Assembly (NCBI GenBank): GCA_031546845.1
Contig: JAVBJT010000024.1
Coordinates: forward strand, 1-64,000
Origin: Azoarcus sp031546845
GTDB taxonomy: Bacteria > Pseudomonadota > Gammaproteobacteria > Burkholderiales > Rhodocyclaceae
Length of the DNA: 64,000 nucleotides
Reading direction: 5' to 3'
Shown here: positions 42,138 to 52,986 of the stretch, in pieces
How positions within the stretch are numbered: position 1 is the first letter of the stretch
How the letters are laid out: every line of letters starts with the position of its first letter
The notes under the pieces: model-generated
What the model was told of the DNA's origin: nothing
The model's input: only the letters and a program-made list of their open reading frames with translations
Database searches by the model: none
Made by a program: the position numbers and the translations under genes

Positions 42138-45100
42138 TCAACCCGCTGGCACGCTCGTTTTATCGTGGCTGTCCGGCCCAGCCTCGCCGGGCTTCGGCTT
42201 TACCCCGCCGGATTCCGGCTTTACTCGATACCACGCGGCGTAAAGCGCGGGCAGGAACAGCACCGTCAGCAGCGTCGCCACTGTCAGTCCACCCATGATC
42301 GCTACCGCCATCGGGCCGAAGAAGGCGCTGCGCGACAAGGGAATCATCGCCAGGATGGCCGCTGCCGCGGTGAGCATGATCGGGCGGAAACGGCGCACGG
42401 AGGATTCGACGATCGCATCCCATGCCGAACGCCCGCTGTCGACGTCCTGGCGGATCTGGTCCACCAGGATCACCGAGTTGCGCATGATCATGCCGGATAG
42501 CGCAATGGTGCCGAGCATGGCGACGAAGCCGAAAGGCTTGTCGAACGCAAGCAGGAAAACGGTAACGCCGATCATGCCCAGCGGCGCGGTCAGCACGACC
42601 ATCATCGTGCGTGAGAAATTTTGCAGTTGCAGCATCAGCACCGTCAATACGGCAAGAACGAACAGCGGTATGCCGGCAGCGACCGAACTGCCGCCCTTGG
42701 CGCTTTCTTCCGCCGCGCCACCGATTTCAAGGCGGAAACCAAGCGGCAGTTCGGCGGCGATAGCGTCGATTTGCGGTTTCAGCCGCGCCACGATCGCCGC
42801 CGGTTGTACCGTGCCATGAAGGTTGTAGAGGTTGGCGCGCACCGTTACCGTGGGAATGCGGTTTCGCCGCCAGATCAGCCCGTCCTCGAAGCCATACTCC
42901 AGCGTTGCCACCTGCGTGAGCGGCACATTGCGCCCGTTGGCCGCCGGTAGCGCGAGTTCAGGCAGCAGACCCAGGCGTATGCGTTCCGCTTCGGCGCCGC
43001 GCAGCACCACCGAAATCGTTTCGGTGCCTTCGCGGAATTGGGTGACGGTGGTGCCTTGCAGCGAGGTGGCGAGCAGCGTGGAAATGTCCTGGCTGGATAC
43101 GCCGAGCAGGCGCGCCTTGTCCTGGTCGATGTGGATGCGTATTGCTTTCGATGGCTCTTCCCAGTCCAGTTGGACGTTCGACAGGCTTGGGTCGGTGCGC
43201 ATCACCGCCGCGATGCGGTGGCCGATGGCGTGCAACTGGTCGAGATCGAAGCCGCTTACGCGGTACTGGACCGGGAAGCCGACCGGCGGGCCGTTTTCCA
43301 GCCGGTTGATCGATGCCCGCACGCCCGACGGCTCTTCTCTGAAATGGTGGATCAATTCGCGTCGCAGCACTTCGCGTTCGGTCACGCCGGCGGTGAGGAT
43401 GACGAACTGGGCGAAGTCGGTCTGCGTCAGTTGCTGGTCGAGCGGCAGGTAAAAGCGCGGACTGCCGGTGCCCAGCCAGGCGACGTAGTTGTCGATGCCG
43501 GGCTGTTTGTCGAGGAAGGCTTCGAGCCGTTTTACCTCGCGCTCGGTGGCTTGGTGCGAAACGCCTTCGGCCAGACGCAGATCGACGAGCAGTTCCGGTC
43601 GTGTCGAATCGGGGAAAAACTGCTGCGGCACGAAGCGGCCGAACACCACGAGCGAGGCGACGAACAGGGCCACGGTGATGGCGATGGCCGTCCATCGCCG
43701 CCTCACGCACCAATCGACCAGGTGTCGCAGGCGGGTATAAAACGGCGTGTGGTAGATGGCGTATTCGTCGTGCGAGTCGCGGGCATGCGTGGCGCGCCCC
43801 GCCATGCGGCGGCCGAGCGCGGGCCAGACACGGCCGATCAGGCTGGTCAGCCGCGAGGGTTTGTCTTTGTTCGTGGCGAAATCCGGCAGCAGGTAATAGC
43901 CGAGATAGGGCACGAACAGTACCGCGGCCACCCACGACACCAGCAGCGCGATGACCGTGACCTGAAAAATCGAGCGTGTGTATTCGCCGGTGGTCGAGGC
44001 CGCGGTGGCGATCGGCAGAAAACCGGCCGCCGTTACCAGTGTGCCGGAAAGCATCGGCATGGCGGTCGACGAGTAGGCGAAGCTGGCCGCTTTCACTCTT
44101 GGCCAACCTTGTTCAATCTTGGTCGCCATCATTTCCACCGCGATGATGGCGTCGTCCACCAGCAAACCCAGCGCTATGATGAGGGCGCCGAGCGATATCT
44201 TGTGCAGCCCAATGCCGAACAGGTGCATGAACAGGAAGGTGATCGCCAGCACGACCGGAATGATGATGAGCACCACCACGCCGGTGCGAAAACCGAGCGA
44301 GAGCAGGCTGACCACCATGACGATGATGACCGCTTCGATCAGCACATGGACGAAGTCGCCGATGGAGTTGCGCACCGCGCGCGGCTGATCGGCCACGCGT
44401 TCAAGCGCGATGCCTACGGGCAGTTGCGCGTCCAGCCGGTCCTTGGCTTCATCCAGGCGGCGGCCGAGGAGCACGATATCGCCGCCGGCGCGCATCGATA
44501 CGCCGATGCCCAGCGCTTCCCTGCCCATGAAGCGCATGCGTTCGGCGGGCGGGTCGGCGTAGCCGCGCCGAATTTCCGCCACGTCGCCGAGGCGGAAGGC
44601 GCGCCCGCGCGCGCGGATCACCGTGTCGCGGATTGCATCCAGATCCTCGAACTGGCCGGATGGCCGCAGCCACACCCGTTCGTCGGCGGTTTCGAAGAAG
44701 CCCGCGCCGGTTTTGGCGTTCTGCCCCGCCAGCGCGGCGGCGATATCGGTCAGTTGCAGGCCGAAGGTGGCGAGTTTGGTGTTGGAGAGCTCGACGAACA
44801 CGCGCTGCGGTTGCTCGCCGAAAAAGCTCACCTTGCCCACGTCCGGTACGCGCAGTAGTTCGCTGCGGATCGCTTCGGCATGGCGTTTGAGTTCCGCCTG
44901 TGAAACACCGTCGCCCACCAGCGCGAAAATGTTGCCGTAGGTGTCGCCGAACTCGTCGTTGAAATACGGGCCCACCGTGCCGGTGGGCAGCGTGGCGCGA
45001 ATGTCGCCGATTTTCTTGCGCACCTGGTACCAGATGTCCGGCACATCGCCCGCGCGCAGCGAGTCCTTGACGAGAAAAAACACCATCGACTCGCCCGGCC

Positions 45101-45404
45101 GCGAATAGCTGCGCACCACGTCGATTTCGGCGATTTCCTGCAGTTTTTTCTCGATCTTGTCGGTGATCTGCGCTTCGATTTCGCGCGCGGTCGAACCCGG
45201 CCATTCGGTGCGGATCACCATGACCTTGAAGGTGAAGGGGGGATCTTCCGACTGACCCAGACGGGTATAGGAAAACAGCCCGATCAGCGTGAGCACGATC
45301 AGGAAGTACAGCACCAGCGAAGGGTGCGCCAGGCCCCACGCGGAGATGTTGAAACGGCGCAGATCGCCGCTGGAGCGGCGTTCGTCCGGGGGAGAGGCGT
45401 TCAT
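42138..45404 (-). CDS. RND efflux transporter, permease subunit
   Basis: A 1088-residue inner-membrane proton-driven pump of the AcrB/HAE superfamily: 12 helices with two large periplasmic loops. The proton-relay Asp pair is in LLVDDAIIAVE (helix 4). The N-terminal TEWPGSTAREIEAQITDKIE is typical of the subgroup close to multidrug/metal-independent RND pumps seen with a lipoprotein adaptor. Its ATG overlaps the adaptor stop (ATGA). The substrate cannot be told from sequence; drugs, detergents or lipids are all possible. Confidence 0.92.
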   Translation of the reverse strand: MNASPPDERRSSGDLRRFNISAWGLAHPSLVLYFLIVLTLIGLFSYTRLGQSEDPPFTFKVMVIRTEWPGSTAREIEAQITDKIEKKLQEIAEIDVVRSYSRPGESMVFFLVKDSLRAGDVPDIWYQVRKKIGDIRATLPTGTVGPYFNDEFGDTYGNIFALVGDGVSQAELKRHAEAIRSELLRVPDVGKVSFFGEQPQRVFVELSNTKLATFGLQLTDIAAALAGQNAKTGAGFFETADERVWLRPSGQFEDLDAIRDTVIRARGRAFRLGDVAEIRRGYADPPAERMRFMGREALGIGVSMRAGGDIVLLGRRLDEAKDRLDAQLPVGIALERVADQPRAVRNSIGDFVHVLIEAVIIVMVVSLLSLGFRTGVVVLIIIPVVLAITFLFMHLFGIGLHKISLGALIIALGLLVDDAIIAVEMMATKIEQGWPRVKAASFAYSSTAMPMLSGTLVTAAGFLPIATAASTTGEYTRSIFQVTVIALLVSWVAAVLFVPYLGYYLLPDFATNKDKPSRLTSLIGRVWPALGRRMAGRATHARDSHDEYAIYHTPFYTRLRHLVDWCVRRRWTAIAITVALFVASLVVFGRFVPQQFFPDSTRPELLVDLRLAEGVSHQATEREVKRLEAFLDKQPGIDNYVAWLGTGSPRFYLPLDQQLTQTDFAQFVILTAGVTEREVLRRELIHHFREEPSGVRASINRLENGPPVGFPVQYRVSGFDLDQLHAIGHRIAAVMRTDPSLSNVQLDWEEPSKAIRIHIDQDKARLLGVSSQDISTLLATSLQGTTVTQFREGTETISVVLRGAEAERIRLGLLPELALPAANGRNVPLTQVATLEYGFEDGLIWRRNRIPTVTVRANLYNLHGTVQPAAIVARLKPQIDAIAAELPLGFRLEIGGAAEESAKGGSSVAAGIPLFVLAVLTVLMLQLQNFSRTMMVVLTAPLGMIGVTVFLLAFDKPFGFVAMLGTIALSGMIMRNSVILVDQIRQDVDSGRSAWDAIVESSVRRFRPIMLTAAAAILAMIPLSRSAFFGPMAVAIMGGLTVATLLTVLFLPALYAAWYRVKPESGGVKPKPGEAGPDSHDKTSVPAG

Positions 45405-46525
45405 CGGCGCACGTCCAGCGCCACCGGCGCGTCCTCGGTGACTGGCCGCACGCGTTCGCCTTCGACCAGTTTATGCACACCGGTTACCACGACCCGCGCC
45501 TTTGCCGGGAAGCCTGCGCCCAGTACCGCGCCATCCTCGCGGAAGCTTATGACCTGAACCGGCAGGCGGCGCAGCGTGTCCGCTTCATCCACCACCCATA
45601 CCGCCGTTTCCGCGCCAATGCGGCTGACTGCCGGCAGCGGCACGATGACTTGCCCGCTGGTGGAGCGGCTGAAAAACACATTGGCGGTGGCGCCGAGCTT
45701 GAGTGCCTCGTCGGCGCCGGCCACGCTCACGCGCACGGTATAGGTGCGGGTTGCGGTGTCGGCCGCTGGCGCCACCTCGCGCACCTTGCCGGCATAGCCA
45801 TGCTGAGGGCCGGCCCATAGCCCGATTTGCGCGCTGTCGCCGGGGGCGATGCCTTGTATGCGCGCTTCCGGCACGTAAATCTGTACCTCGCGTTCGTCCG
45901 GGCGGGCGGTGCGCAGTACCGGCTGACCGGCGGCGACGACTTGGCCTGCTTCGGCCAGCACGGCGGTCACGATGCCGTTGTGGTCGGCGAGCAAAGTGCT
46001 GTAGCCGGCCTGGTTGGTGGCGGTGCTGGCTTGCGCGCGCGCCTGGCGCAGACGCGCCTCAGCTGCTTGCAGCGCCGAGCGCCGGCCGTCGAGCGCGGAG
46101 CCGGTGACGAAGTTTTTTTCCCGCAGGCCTTCCGCGCGTGTCATTTCGGCCCGAGCGAGCGCCACGTCGGCCTCGGCCGCGGCCATTTGCGCGGCGGCGG
46201 CGTCAGCGGCCAGGCGCACGTCTTGCGGGTCGAGCCGGGCCAGAGTCTGGCCCTGGTGAACCGCCGTGCCCACATCCACCGTCCGTTCCACGATCTTGCC
46301 GCCGATGCGGAAGGCGAGGTCGGTTTCAAACCGAGCGCGTACCTCGCCAACATAGGCTTGCGTGTTGGCGATGCTGGCCGTGGTGTCGATTTCGCGTACC
46401 AGCACGGCACGCGGCTGCGGCGCGGGTGGTTGCGGCGCCGAGCATGCGGCGAGGATGCAACCGGCCGCGAGCGGGAACAGGCGGCTGAGCGTTCTTACCG
46501 GGCGGCGCGAGGTGCTTGCGGTCAT
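45401..46525 (-). CDS. RND efflux periplasmic adaptor (membrane-fusion protein)
   Basis: 374 residues. Lipoprotein signal with Cys28 in ILAACSAP. Beta-barrel, lipoyl and helical-hairpin order is standard: VGEVRARFETDLAFRIGGKI opens the lipoyl half, an Ala-rich coiled-coil hairpin spans ~95-170, and DHNGIVTAVLAEAGQVVAAG closes the lipoyl domain. It links the RND permease to a TolC-type duct; the tolC-like gene is two genes downstream in the same direction, separated only by pcm. Confidence 0.92.
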   Translation of the reverse strand: MTASTSRRPVRTLSRLFPLAAGCILAACSAPQPPAPQPRAVLVREIDTTASIANTQAYVGEVRARFETDLAFRIGGKIVERTVDVGTAVHQGQTLARLDPQDVRLAADAAAAQMAAAEADVALARAEMTRAEGLREKNFVTGSALDGRRSALQAAEARLRQARAQASTATNQAGYSTLLADHNGIVTAVLAEAGQVVAAGQPVLRTARPDEREVQIYVPEARIQGIAPGDSAQIGLWAGPQHGYAGKVREVAPAADTATRTYTVRVSVAGADEALKLGATANVFFSRSTSGQVIVPLPAVSRIGAETAVWVVDEADTLRRLPVQVISFREDGAVLGAGFPAKARVVVTGVHKLVEGERVRPVTEDAPVALDVRR

Positions 46526-46557
46526 GGACTTTCAAACCTTTCCCAATCGATAGGGCT

Positions 46558-47556
46558 CTATCCTTTTTCGAGCGTAGGATGGGAGCGGGCCAGTTCCAGA
46601 AAATGATCGTAGTTTCTCACGTAGTCGGCTGCGTCGTAGTAGTCCGATGCCAGCACGAGCAGCACTGCGTCGGCCGAATAGCGGTACTGGATGCCCCAGG
46701 TCAGCGGCGGCAGGTAAAGGCCGAGATTGGGGCGGTCGAGCACGATTTCCTCGCGGTTTTCGCCGTCGTCGGCGACGACGTGGATACTGCCTTTGACCGC
46801 GATAAGGAACTGTTTGCAGCGCAGATGGGCGTGTTCGCCGCGCACTTCGGCGCCGGAGACGTCGTAGACGAGGAAGTAGCGCTGTGCTTCGAAAGGAATG
46901 TCGCGCCCGAGTTCGCCAGCCGACAGCGTGCCGCGCAGGTCGATCACCTCGCGCAGCCGGTGTAGTGTGACGCCGCGCACCGTGGTGGCGCTAACACCGG
47001 GTTTGAGTGGCGGCGCCGGATGTTCGCTGGCGACGATGGGCGTTTGCCCGGTGGTATTGACGTAGCCGACGATTTTCGCCGGATTGCCATGTACCACCGC
47101 GTTGGGCGGCACCGAGCGGGTAACGACCGCGCCCGGACCGACCGTGGCGCGCATGCCGATGGTGACGCCGGGCAGAATGCTGACGTTGGCGCCGATCGAT
47201 GCACCGGCGCGGATCAGCGTAAGGCCGGCGGTATCGGCATCTGGCGCGGACGCTTGGTTCGGCATGTCGGTGAAGGTTGCGTTGGGGCCGACGAAAACGT
47301 CGTCCTCGAGCGTTACACCCGCCCACAACTGCACGCCGCCCTTGATCGTGACGCGATTGCCGACGGTGACGCCGTTTTCGATCAGCACATGGTCGCCAAT
47401 GTCGCATTGCGCGCCGATCCGCGCGCCGGGCAGGATGCGGGTGAAAGCGCCGACCCTGCTGCCGTGGCCGATCTCTTTGCTTTCGCACAGCGCCTGGGGG
47501 TGGATGCAGGGGGGCGCCTCGTTCCGGTCGGTGGCGGTCATCGTGTTCTCATCCAT
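46558..47556 (-). CDS. WxcM-like bifunctional sugar enzyme (acetyltransferase plus dTDP-ketosugar isomerase)
   Basis: 332 residues in two domains. Residues ~15-165 are a left-handed beta-helix acyltransferase with hexapeptide repeats, including IGAQCDIGDHVLIENGVTVG and the catalytic-type region DMPNQASAP. Residues ~185-325 are a cupin of the FdtA/QdtA type: LREVIDLRGTLSAGE, then VRGEHAHLRCKQFLIAVKG. The pair makes acetylated 3-amino-3,6-dideoxyhexoses (as in WxcM of Xanthomonas), but the aminotransferase needed between the two steps is not nearby. The start may be 47556 (8-base overlap with the upstream gene) or 47541. Confidence 0.85.
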   Translation of the reverse strand: MDENTMTATDRNEAPPCIHPQALCESKEIGHGSRVGAFTRILPGARIGAQCDIGDHVLIENGVTVGNRVTIKGGVQLWAGVTLEDDVFVGPNATFTDMPNQASAPDADTAGLTLIRAGASIGANVSILPGVTIGMRATVGPGAVVTRSVPPNAVVHGNPAKIVGYVNTTGQTPIVASEHPAPPLKPGVSATTVRGVTLHRLREVIDLRGTLSAGELGRDIPFEAQRYFLVYDVSGAEVRGEHAHLRCKQFLIAVKGSIHVVADDGENREEIVLDRPNLGLYLPPLTWGIQYRYSADAVLLVLASDYYDAADYVRNYDHFLELARSHPTLEKG

Positions 47557-48457
47557 GTAAAGCAAAAATATGCGTGCTGCGGCCGAAGCGGTAGCCCAGC
47601 GTTTCCCATACCCGGACGACGGCGCGGTTGGTTGATTGCGTGGTCATGCAGCACAGATCGACGCCTTGCGCCTGCATCCAGTAGCTCATTTCCGCAATCA
47701 GTTTCTGGTACCAGCCGCGTCGCTGGCTGGCGACCGCGGATAGCACCATGCGGCCCACGCCGCGGCCGAGCAGTTTCGTGTAAGCGGGCATCAGGTCGGC
47801 GGTCAAAAATGCGTTCGGCGGCAAATCGTCCGCCGGCACCAGCACGACCGAGGCGAAACCGCGCACCGAGTTCTGCGCGAAGACGGCAAGAAACTCATCG
47901 GCCACCTGTTCGCCGAAAAACGGGTCGGCATGGAAGCGATCGTAGTTGTTGCGCGCCACGCAGGCGGCTTCGCGCAGGTTGGCTACGTCCGCCTCGGTTG
48001 CCGCGCGCACGGCGGCGCGCGGCTCCCACTGGAAGGCGGGTATATCGTCGTGGAAGTAGGTCAGGCGCGTTTCGATCAGGCGCAGGCCCGCCAGTCCCAG
48101 ACCCTGCAAAACGCGCACGTCCTCGGAGGGGATTTCGGCGAAGCAGTAAAAGCGCCCGTGTTGTTCGGCGAGTGTTTTGCACAGCCGTGTTACGGCATCG
48201 GCGATTGATTGTTGTATGTCGGCATCCGTGCCCGCCGTCCATTCGATGAAGTCGATGCGCCAGGTTGGAACGCGAAAAAAGTCGCTGTCCCAATCCAGCT
48301 TGCGGAAGCGGATGCGGATTTCGCACGGCCCTTCCCGGTCGTGGAACGATTCGGCATCGCGCAGCGCATCGAGCGTGGCTTGGCTCAGCACGTCCCGCGC
48401 ATCGCGCACGAAACTGAGTGGCGAATAAAAAAAAGCCCGTTCTTGTGCATCGACCAT
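47549..48457 (-). CDS. GNAT family N-acyltransferase (WecD/sugar-acetyltransferase-like)
   Basis: 302 residues. The C-terminal half has the GNAT core: a beta-strand with FASVVLVPADDL, the acetyl-CoA pyrophosphate region as LLGRGVGRMVLSAVASQRRG and the alpha4 segment TQSTNRAVVRVWETLGYRFG. The N-terminal half (LDWDSDFFRVPTWRIDF) resembles the WecD/RffC group that acetylates dTDP-amino sugars. It overlaps the WxcM-like gene, so both probably modify the same surface sugar. The donor sugar is unknown. Confidence 0.75.
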   Translation of the reverse strand: MVDAQERAFFYSPLSFVRDARDVLSQATLDALRDAESFHDREGPCEIRIRFRKLDWDSDFFRVPTWRIDFIEWTAGTDADIQQSIADAVTRLCKTLAEQHGRFYCFAEIPSEDVRVLQGLGLAGLRLIETRLTYFHDDIPAFQWEPRAAVRAATEADVANLREAACVARNNYDRFHADPFFGEQVADEFLAVFAQNSVRGFASVVLVPADDLPPNAFLTADLMPAYTKLLGRGVGRMVLSAVASQRRGWYQKLIAEMSYWMQAQGVDLCCMTTQSTNRAVVRVWETLGYRFGRSTHIFALHG

Positions 48458-48487
48458 CGATTCACACTCCAGAAATAACTCGAACCG

Positions 48488-49363
48488 CTAGGATAGGGAT
48501 AAAGCCAGCGCCAGTGGCAGGAAAATCAAGGCGGCAAGGTTGCCGAACAACACCATCGACGCCACTTTCTCGGGTTCCTGGTGATAGCGCTCGGCAAAAA
48601 TATAATTCAGCACCGCCGGCGGCAACGCGCCAAACACCAGTAGCAACGCTTGCTGTTGCGCGGGCAGGTCGAGCAGGCGCGCCACGCTCCAGGCCAGCAG
48701 CATGCCGATGAGTGGACGCGCCACGGCGGCGAAGACACCGAGCTTGATCGAGGTGAGGCGCGAATCGGTCAGACGCACGCCAAGGGCGAACAGCATCAGT
48801 GGGATGGAGATATCGCCCAGCATCTTGATCGCCACCATCAAGGGCGGCCAGACCTGCACATTCGCGAGGCCCAGCGCCACGCCGGCGATGGTTGCGAACA
48901 CGGGCGGTACGCGCCAGACGTTACCAATACGTACGTTGTGATCGAGCAGCCAGGCGCCGAAGGAAAAATGCAGCAGGTTGGAAACGACAAAGGTAATGAT
49001 CGCCGGTACCAGCGCGGCATCGCCAAAGGCCAGAACCGCGAGCGGAAGGCCGAGGTTGCCGCAGTTGTTGAACATGATCGGCGGCACCAGGGTTTTGGGC
49101 GCGATGTGGTAAGCGCGGGCAATGAGCCAGGCGATCGCCCCGGAGCCGGCCACGACCGCCAGCGTGGCGCCGGCCAGCGGTAGGTAGTCGACGACGTGTG
49201 TGTCCTTGCCGGCCAGTGCGGAAAACACTAGTGCTGGCACGAACACGTCCATGTTGAGCTTGTTGGCGTGGGACAGGTCGGGCTTCATCCGCCGGCCGAC
49301 GAAATAGCCCAGCGCGGCGATGGCGAACAGTGGGAACAGGATTGAGGCGATGCGGATCAGCAT
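48488..49363 (-). CDS. AEC family transporter (auxin efflux carrier-like)
   Basis: 291 residues with about ten helices. PPIMFNNCGNLGLPLAVLAF, with the conserved NxGxxGxP signature, and the PAVLNYIFAERYHQEPEKVA segment place it in the AEC family, which exports or exchanges carboxylates or other small molecules. The substrate is unknown. It lies 30 bases upstream of the GNAT gene on the same strand, but functional linkage is not evident. Confidence 0.9.
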   Translation of the reverse strand: MLIRIASILFPLFAIAALGYFVGRRMKPDLSHANKLNMDVFVPALVFSALAGKDTHVVDYLPLAGATLAVVAGSGAIAWLIARAYHIAPKTLVPPIMFNNCGNLGLPLAVLAFGDAALVPAIITFVVSNLLHFSFGAWLLDHNVRIGNVWRVPPVFATIAGVALGLANVQVWPPLMVAIKMLGDISIPLMLFALGVRLTDSRLTSIKLGVFAAVARPLIGMLLAWSVARLLDLPAQQQALLLVFGALPPAVLNYIFAERYHQEPEKVASMVLFGNLAALIFLPLALALSLS

Positions 49364-49429
49364 GCGCGTGCTTTCAGCGACCGTCCGCGATGGCGGACGG
49401 CGCGGCCCCTATTCGGCGCTAGCACGGCA

Positions 49430-50761
<1,332 letters not shown>

Positions 50762-50803
50762 GCTTGCTCACTTTGGGGGGGTGGATGGGAGGGCGGGCCG
50801 CCG

Positions 50804-51340
50804 CTACTCCAGCACCTCGATGGTATGGCATTGGTTGGTATAGATGCACAGATCGCCAGCGATGGCGAGCGACTTGGCCACGACGTCCCGTGGCGGCAAT
50901 TCGGTATTTTCGATCAGCGCGCGCGCCGCCGCCTGCGCATAGGCGCCGCCGCTACCGATGGCGACGATGCCATGCTCGGGTTCAAGCACGTCGCCGTTAC
51001 CGGTGATGACGAGCGAATTTTCGCGGTCGGCCACCGCCAGCATGGCCTCCAGGCGGCGCAGCATGCGGTCGGTGCGCCAATCTTTCGCCAGTTCCACCGC
51101 GCTACGCAGCAGGTTACCTTGGTGCTTTTCCAGCTTGGCCTCGAAGCGTTCGAACAAGGTAAAAGCGTCGGCGGTGCCGCCAGCAAAGCCGGCAAGAATG
51201 CGCCCTTGATATAGCGTACGGACTTTACGCGCCGATGCTTTGATGACGATGTTGCCGAGCGTGACCTGACCGTCGCCGCCAAGCGCGACGCATTGGCCGC
51301 GCCGCACCGACAGGATCGTGGTGCCGTGATACTGTTCCAT
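50804..51340 (-). CDS. hslV: ATP-dependent protease proteolytic subunit HslV
   Basis: 178 residues. The catalytic Thr is residue 7 in HGTTILSV, exposed after removal of a six-residue propeptide, as usual in Betaproteobacteria (E. coli has only the initiator Met). Other proteasome-type motifs are LGGDGQVTLGN with the catalytic Asp/Lys neighbourhood, KVRTLYQGRILAGFAGGTAD and GSGGAYAQAAARAL. First gene of the hslVU pair. Confidence 0.96.
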   Translation of the reverse strand: MEQYHGTTILSVRRGQCVALGGDGQVTLGNIVIKASARKVRTLYQGRILAGFAGGTADAFTLFERFEAKLEKHQGNLLRSAVELAKDWRTDRMLRRLEAMLAVADRENSLVITGNGDVLEPEHGIVAIGSGGAYAQAAARALIENTELPPRDVVAKSLAIAGDLCIYTNQCHTIEVLE

Positions 51341-51403
51341 GCGGTTCCCTTAGAACACGTTTTTATGCGAATGGATTAAGCGGTTGTGTGCGCCGGGCGT
51401 CGA

Positions 51404-52570
51404 TCAAACGCGCACGGTGACGTGGGCCACCTGATCGACGCTCATCACGCGCAGCAACGCCGCAACCATGGCATTCACGTTTTGCAGTTCGATCGATTTG
51501 CCTTGGGTTTGCAGCGTTGAGAGGATGTTGAACAGCATGCCGGCGCTGACGAAGTCGATTCGCCGCAAGCGCATGCACTCGACCGCCACCGCTTGGTGTT
51601 CGTCGGCGAAGGCGGCCAGCTTGCGCATGGCTTCGTTAGACGCGCCGATCAAGTCACCCTCGAGCGCGAAGCCTGAAGTTGCGCTGGCTTCTTCCGGCGC
51701 TTGTTCCTGGTACGTTTTCGGTAGCACGGTCGAGCGCCCTTCCCAGGACGGGGGCGATTCCTCGAAGGTTATCGCGTAATCGAGCGCGACCTGCTCGAAC
51801 CGTTCCTTGTCCTCGGTGTACTGCAACAATTCCATCAGCAACACCCAAACATCGCGGTTTTCGGCTCGGCCCTGTTCGACTTGCGCGGACAACATGTCGA
51901 TCATCGTTCCGCAGTTGAGCAGCGAAACCTTGACCCGATCCGTGGCCAGTTGCGCCAAAGCTTGGCGGAATATCGTGCTGCCGGCTTCGTCCATGCCGCG
52001 CAAACGGCTCAGGTTGACCTGGATGGCGCCGCTTTTCCGCCCGATGACGCAGATCTGCTGGAATTGCGTTGCCGCTTGAGAGGATAGCGTGCCGGCCAGG
52101 TTGACTGTCGGCGTTGCGCTCGCCTTGCGCTGCTCGGATTGGGAAAGATCCTCCCACGGCGGGGGCGAACGCTCGAAGCGCGTGGCGTAATCGAGCACGC
52201 GCGATTCAAACTGCTGGCGTTGGCCGGTCAGCTTGTACAAATCGAGAAGCATCATCCACAGGCCTTCGCCGGCGGTGTTGGATGGATCGTCCAGCACGGC
52301 GCACAAGGCCGTTTCCGCCTCGTCGGTATTGCCGTTCGCGTACAGTACGGCGGCTTCTTCGAAGATCGCGCCGATTCCCGCGCCGACCTCCTCGACTTCA
52401 ACCATGTCGGCATATTGGTCGAGGCCGTTGATGCCCGAGAAATTGAGCGTCGACAATAATTCCGTGCGTGGGGACGACGAAGCCTTATCCGGCTTCGCGG
52501 CCGTGTTTGCCTTCTCTTCGCGCCGTGGAGGGGGCGCGGGGGGTTTTTTACCGAAAAATGAAAGTGCCAT
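51404..52570 (-). CDS. Two-STAS-domain cytosolic protein
   Basis: 388 residues, no signal peptide. A disordered, Pro/Lys-rich start (FFGKKPPAPPPRREEK) is followed by a helical segment (~60-140), a STAS-like domain (~150-235: LAGTLSSQAATQFQQI ... DEAGSTIFRQALAQL) and a second STAS domain (~300-388: FALEGDLIGASNEAMRKL ... RRIDFVSAGMLFNIL). Neither has an obvious phosphorylatable Ser/Thr of the DSSG type (the first has EAGST, the second VSAGM). It lies upstream of hslV in the same direction, as in other Betaproteobacteria; function unknown. The start is the ATG at 52570. Confidence 0.75.
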   Translation of the reverse strand: MALSFFGKKPPAPPPRREEKANTAAKPDKASSSPRTELLSTLNFSGINGLDQYADMVEVEEVGAGIGAIFEEAAVLYANGNTDEAETALCAVLDDPSNTAGEGLWMMLLDLYKLTGQRQQFESRVLDYATRFERSPPPWEDLSQSEQRKASATPTVNLAGTLSSQAATQFQQICVIGRKSGAIQVNLSRLRGMDEAGSTIFRQALAQLATDRVKVSLLNCGTMIDMLSAQVEQGRAENRDVWVLLMELLQYTEDKERFEQVALDYAITFEESPPSWEGRSTVLPKTYQEQAPEEASATSGFALEGDLIGASNEAMRKLAAFADEHQAVAVECMRLRRIDFVSAGMLFNILSTLQTQGKSIELQNVNAMVAALLRVMSVDQVAHVTVRV

Positions 52571-52986
52571 GCTGGTGGAGCCTATTCCAGACAGCCCATT
52601 GGGCCGTGAATCTCGTGCCATTGGACTCAATGATAGAGGATAGCACCTTCACTCAACAGCTTGTTCGAGCCCGATTCGGCTCCAACTTGGTTGAATGCGC
52701 TTTGACACCATATCTTCCAGCGAAGAACCGTTACGGCCGGTCTGATTCATTTTTAGAAAAGAGCGGATAAACAAAACGCTTTTCCCGGATTGTCTCTCCG
52801 GTTTATCCATGCTTGGGATATTCCATCCGCAGCTCTTCACCGCCGATAGACAAACTATTCGGCTTTATGTTCGGGTTGTTCATCCGGGATGGTAGGCGCT
52901 TGTATCGCCTCGTCCTTTACGTTTTGTAAAACTCCGCGTCGTCGATCGCCCCGGTGCCGCGCCGCAAGCTCGGCTAGAATGCGCCG
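52571..52986. other. 416-base divergent intergenic region between the STAS gene and ybgC
   Basis: Holds the promoters of the STAS gene and the Tol-Pal operon. A short minus-strand open frame (52649-52840) looks like no known protein and has no ribosome site. A hairpin-forming sequence is present at 52765-52808 (listed separately). I see no other RNA gene or repeat. Confidence 0.4.
52765..52808. repeat. Bulged inverted repeat upstream of the Tol-Pal operon
   Basis: GGATAAAC (52765-52772) pairs with GTTTATCC (52801-52808), and CCGGA (52785-52789) pairs with TCCGG (52796-52800); the right arm is continuous, while the left arm has a 12-base bulge. It could be an RNA structure or a terminator-like relic. 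No T-run follows. Confidence 0.4.

Noticed and set aside
43038..44858. A 606-codon open frame antisense to the RND permease
   Set aside because: It has no recognisable motif and His/Arg/Asp-rich composition; the opposite strand encodes a complete RND pump.
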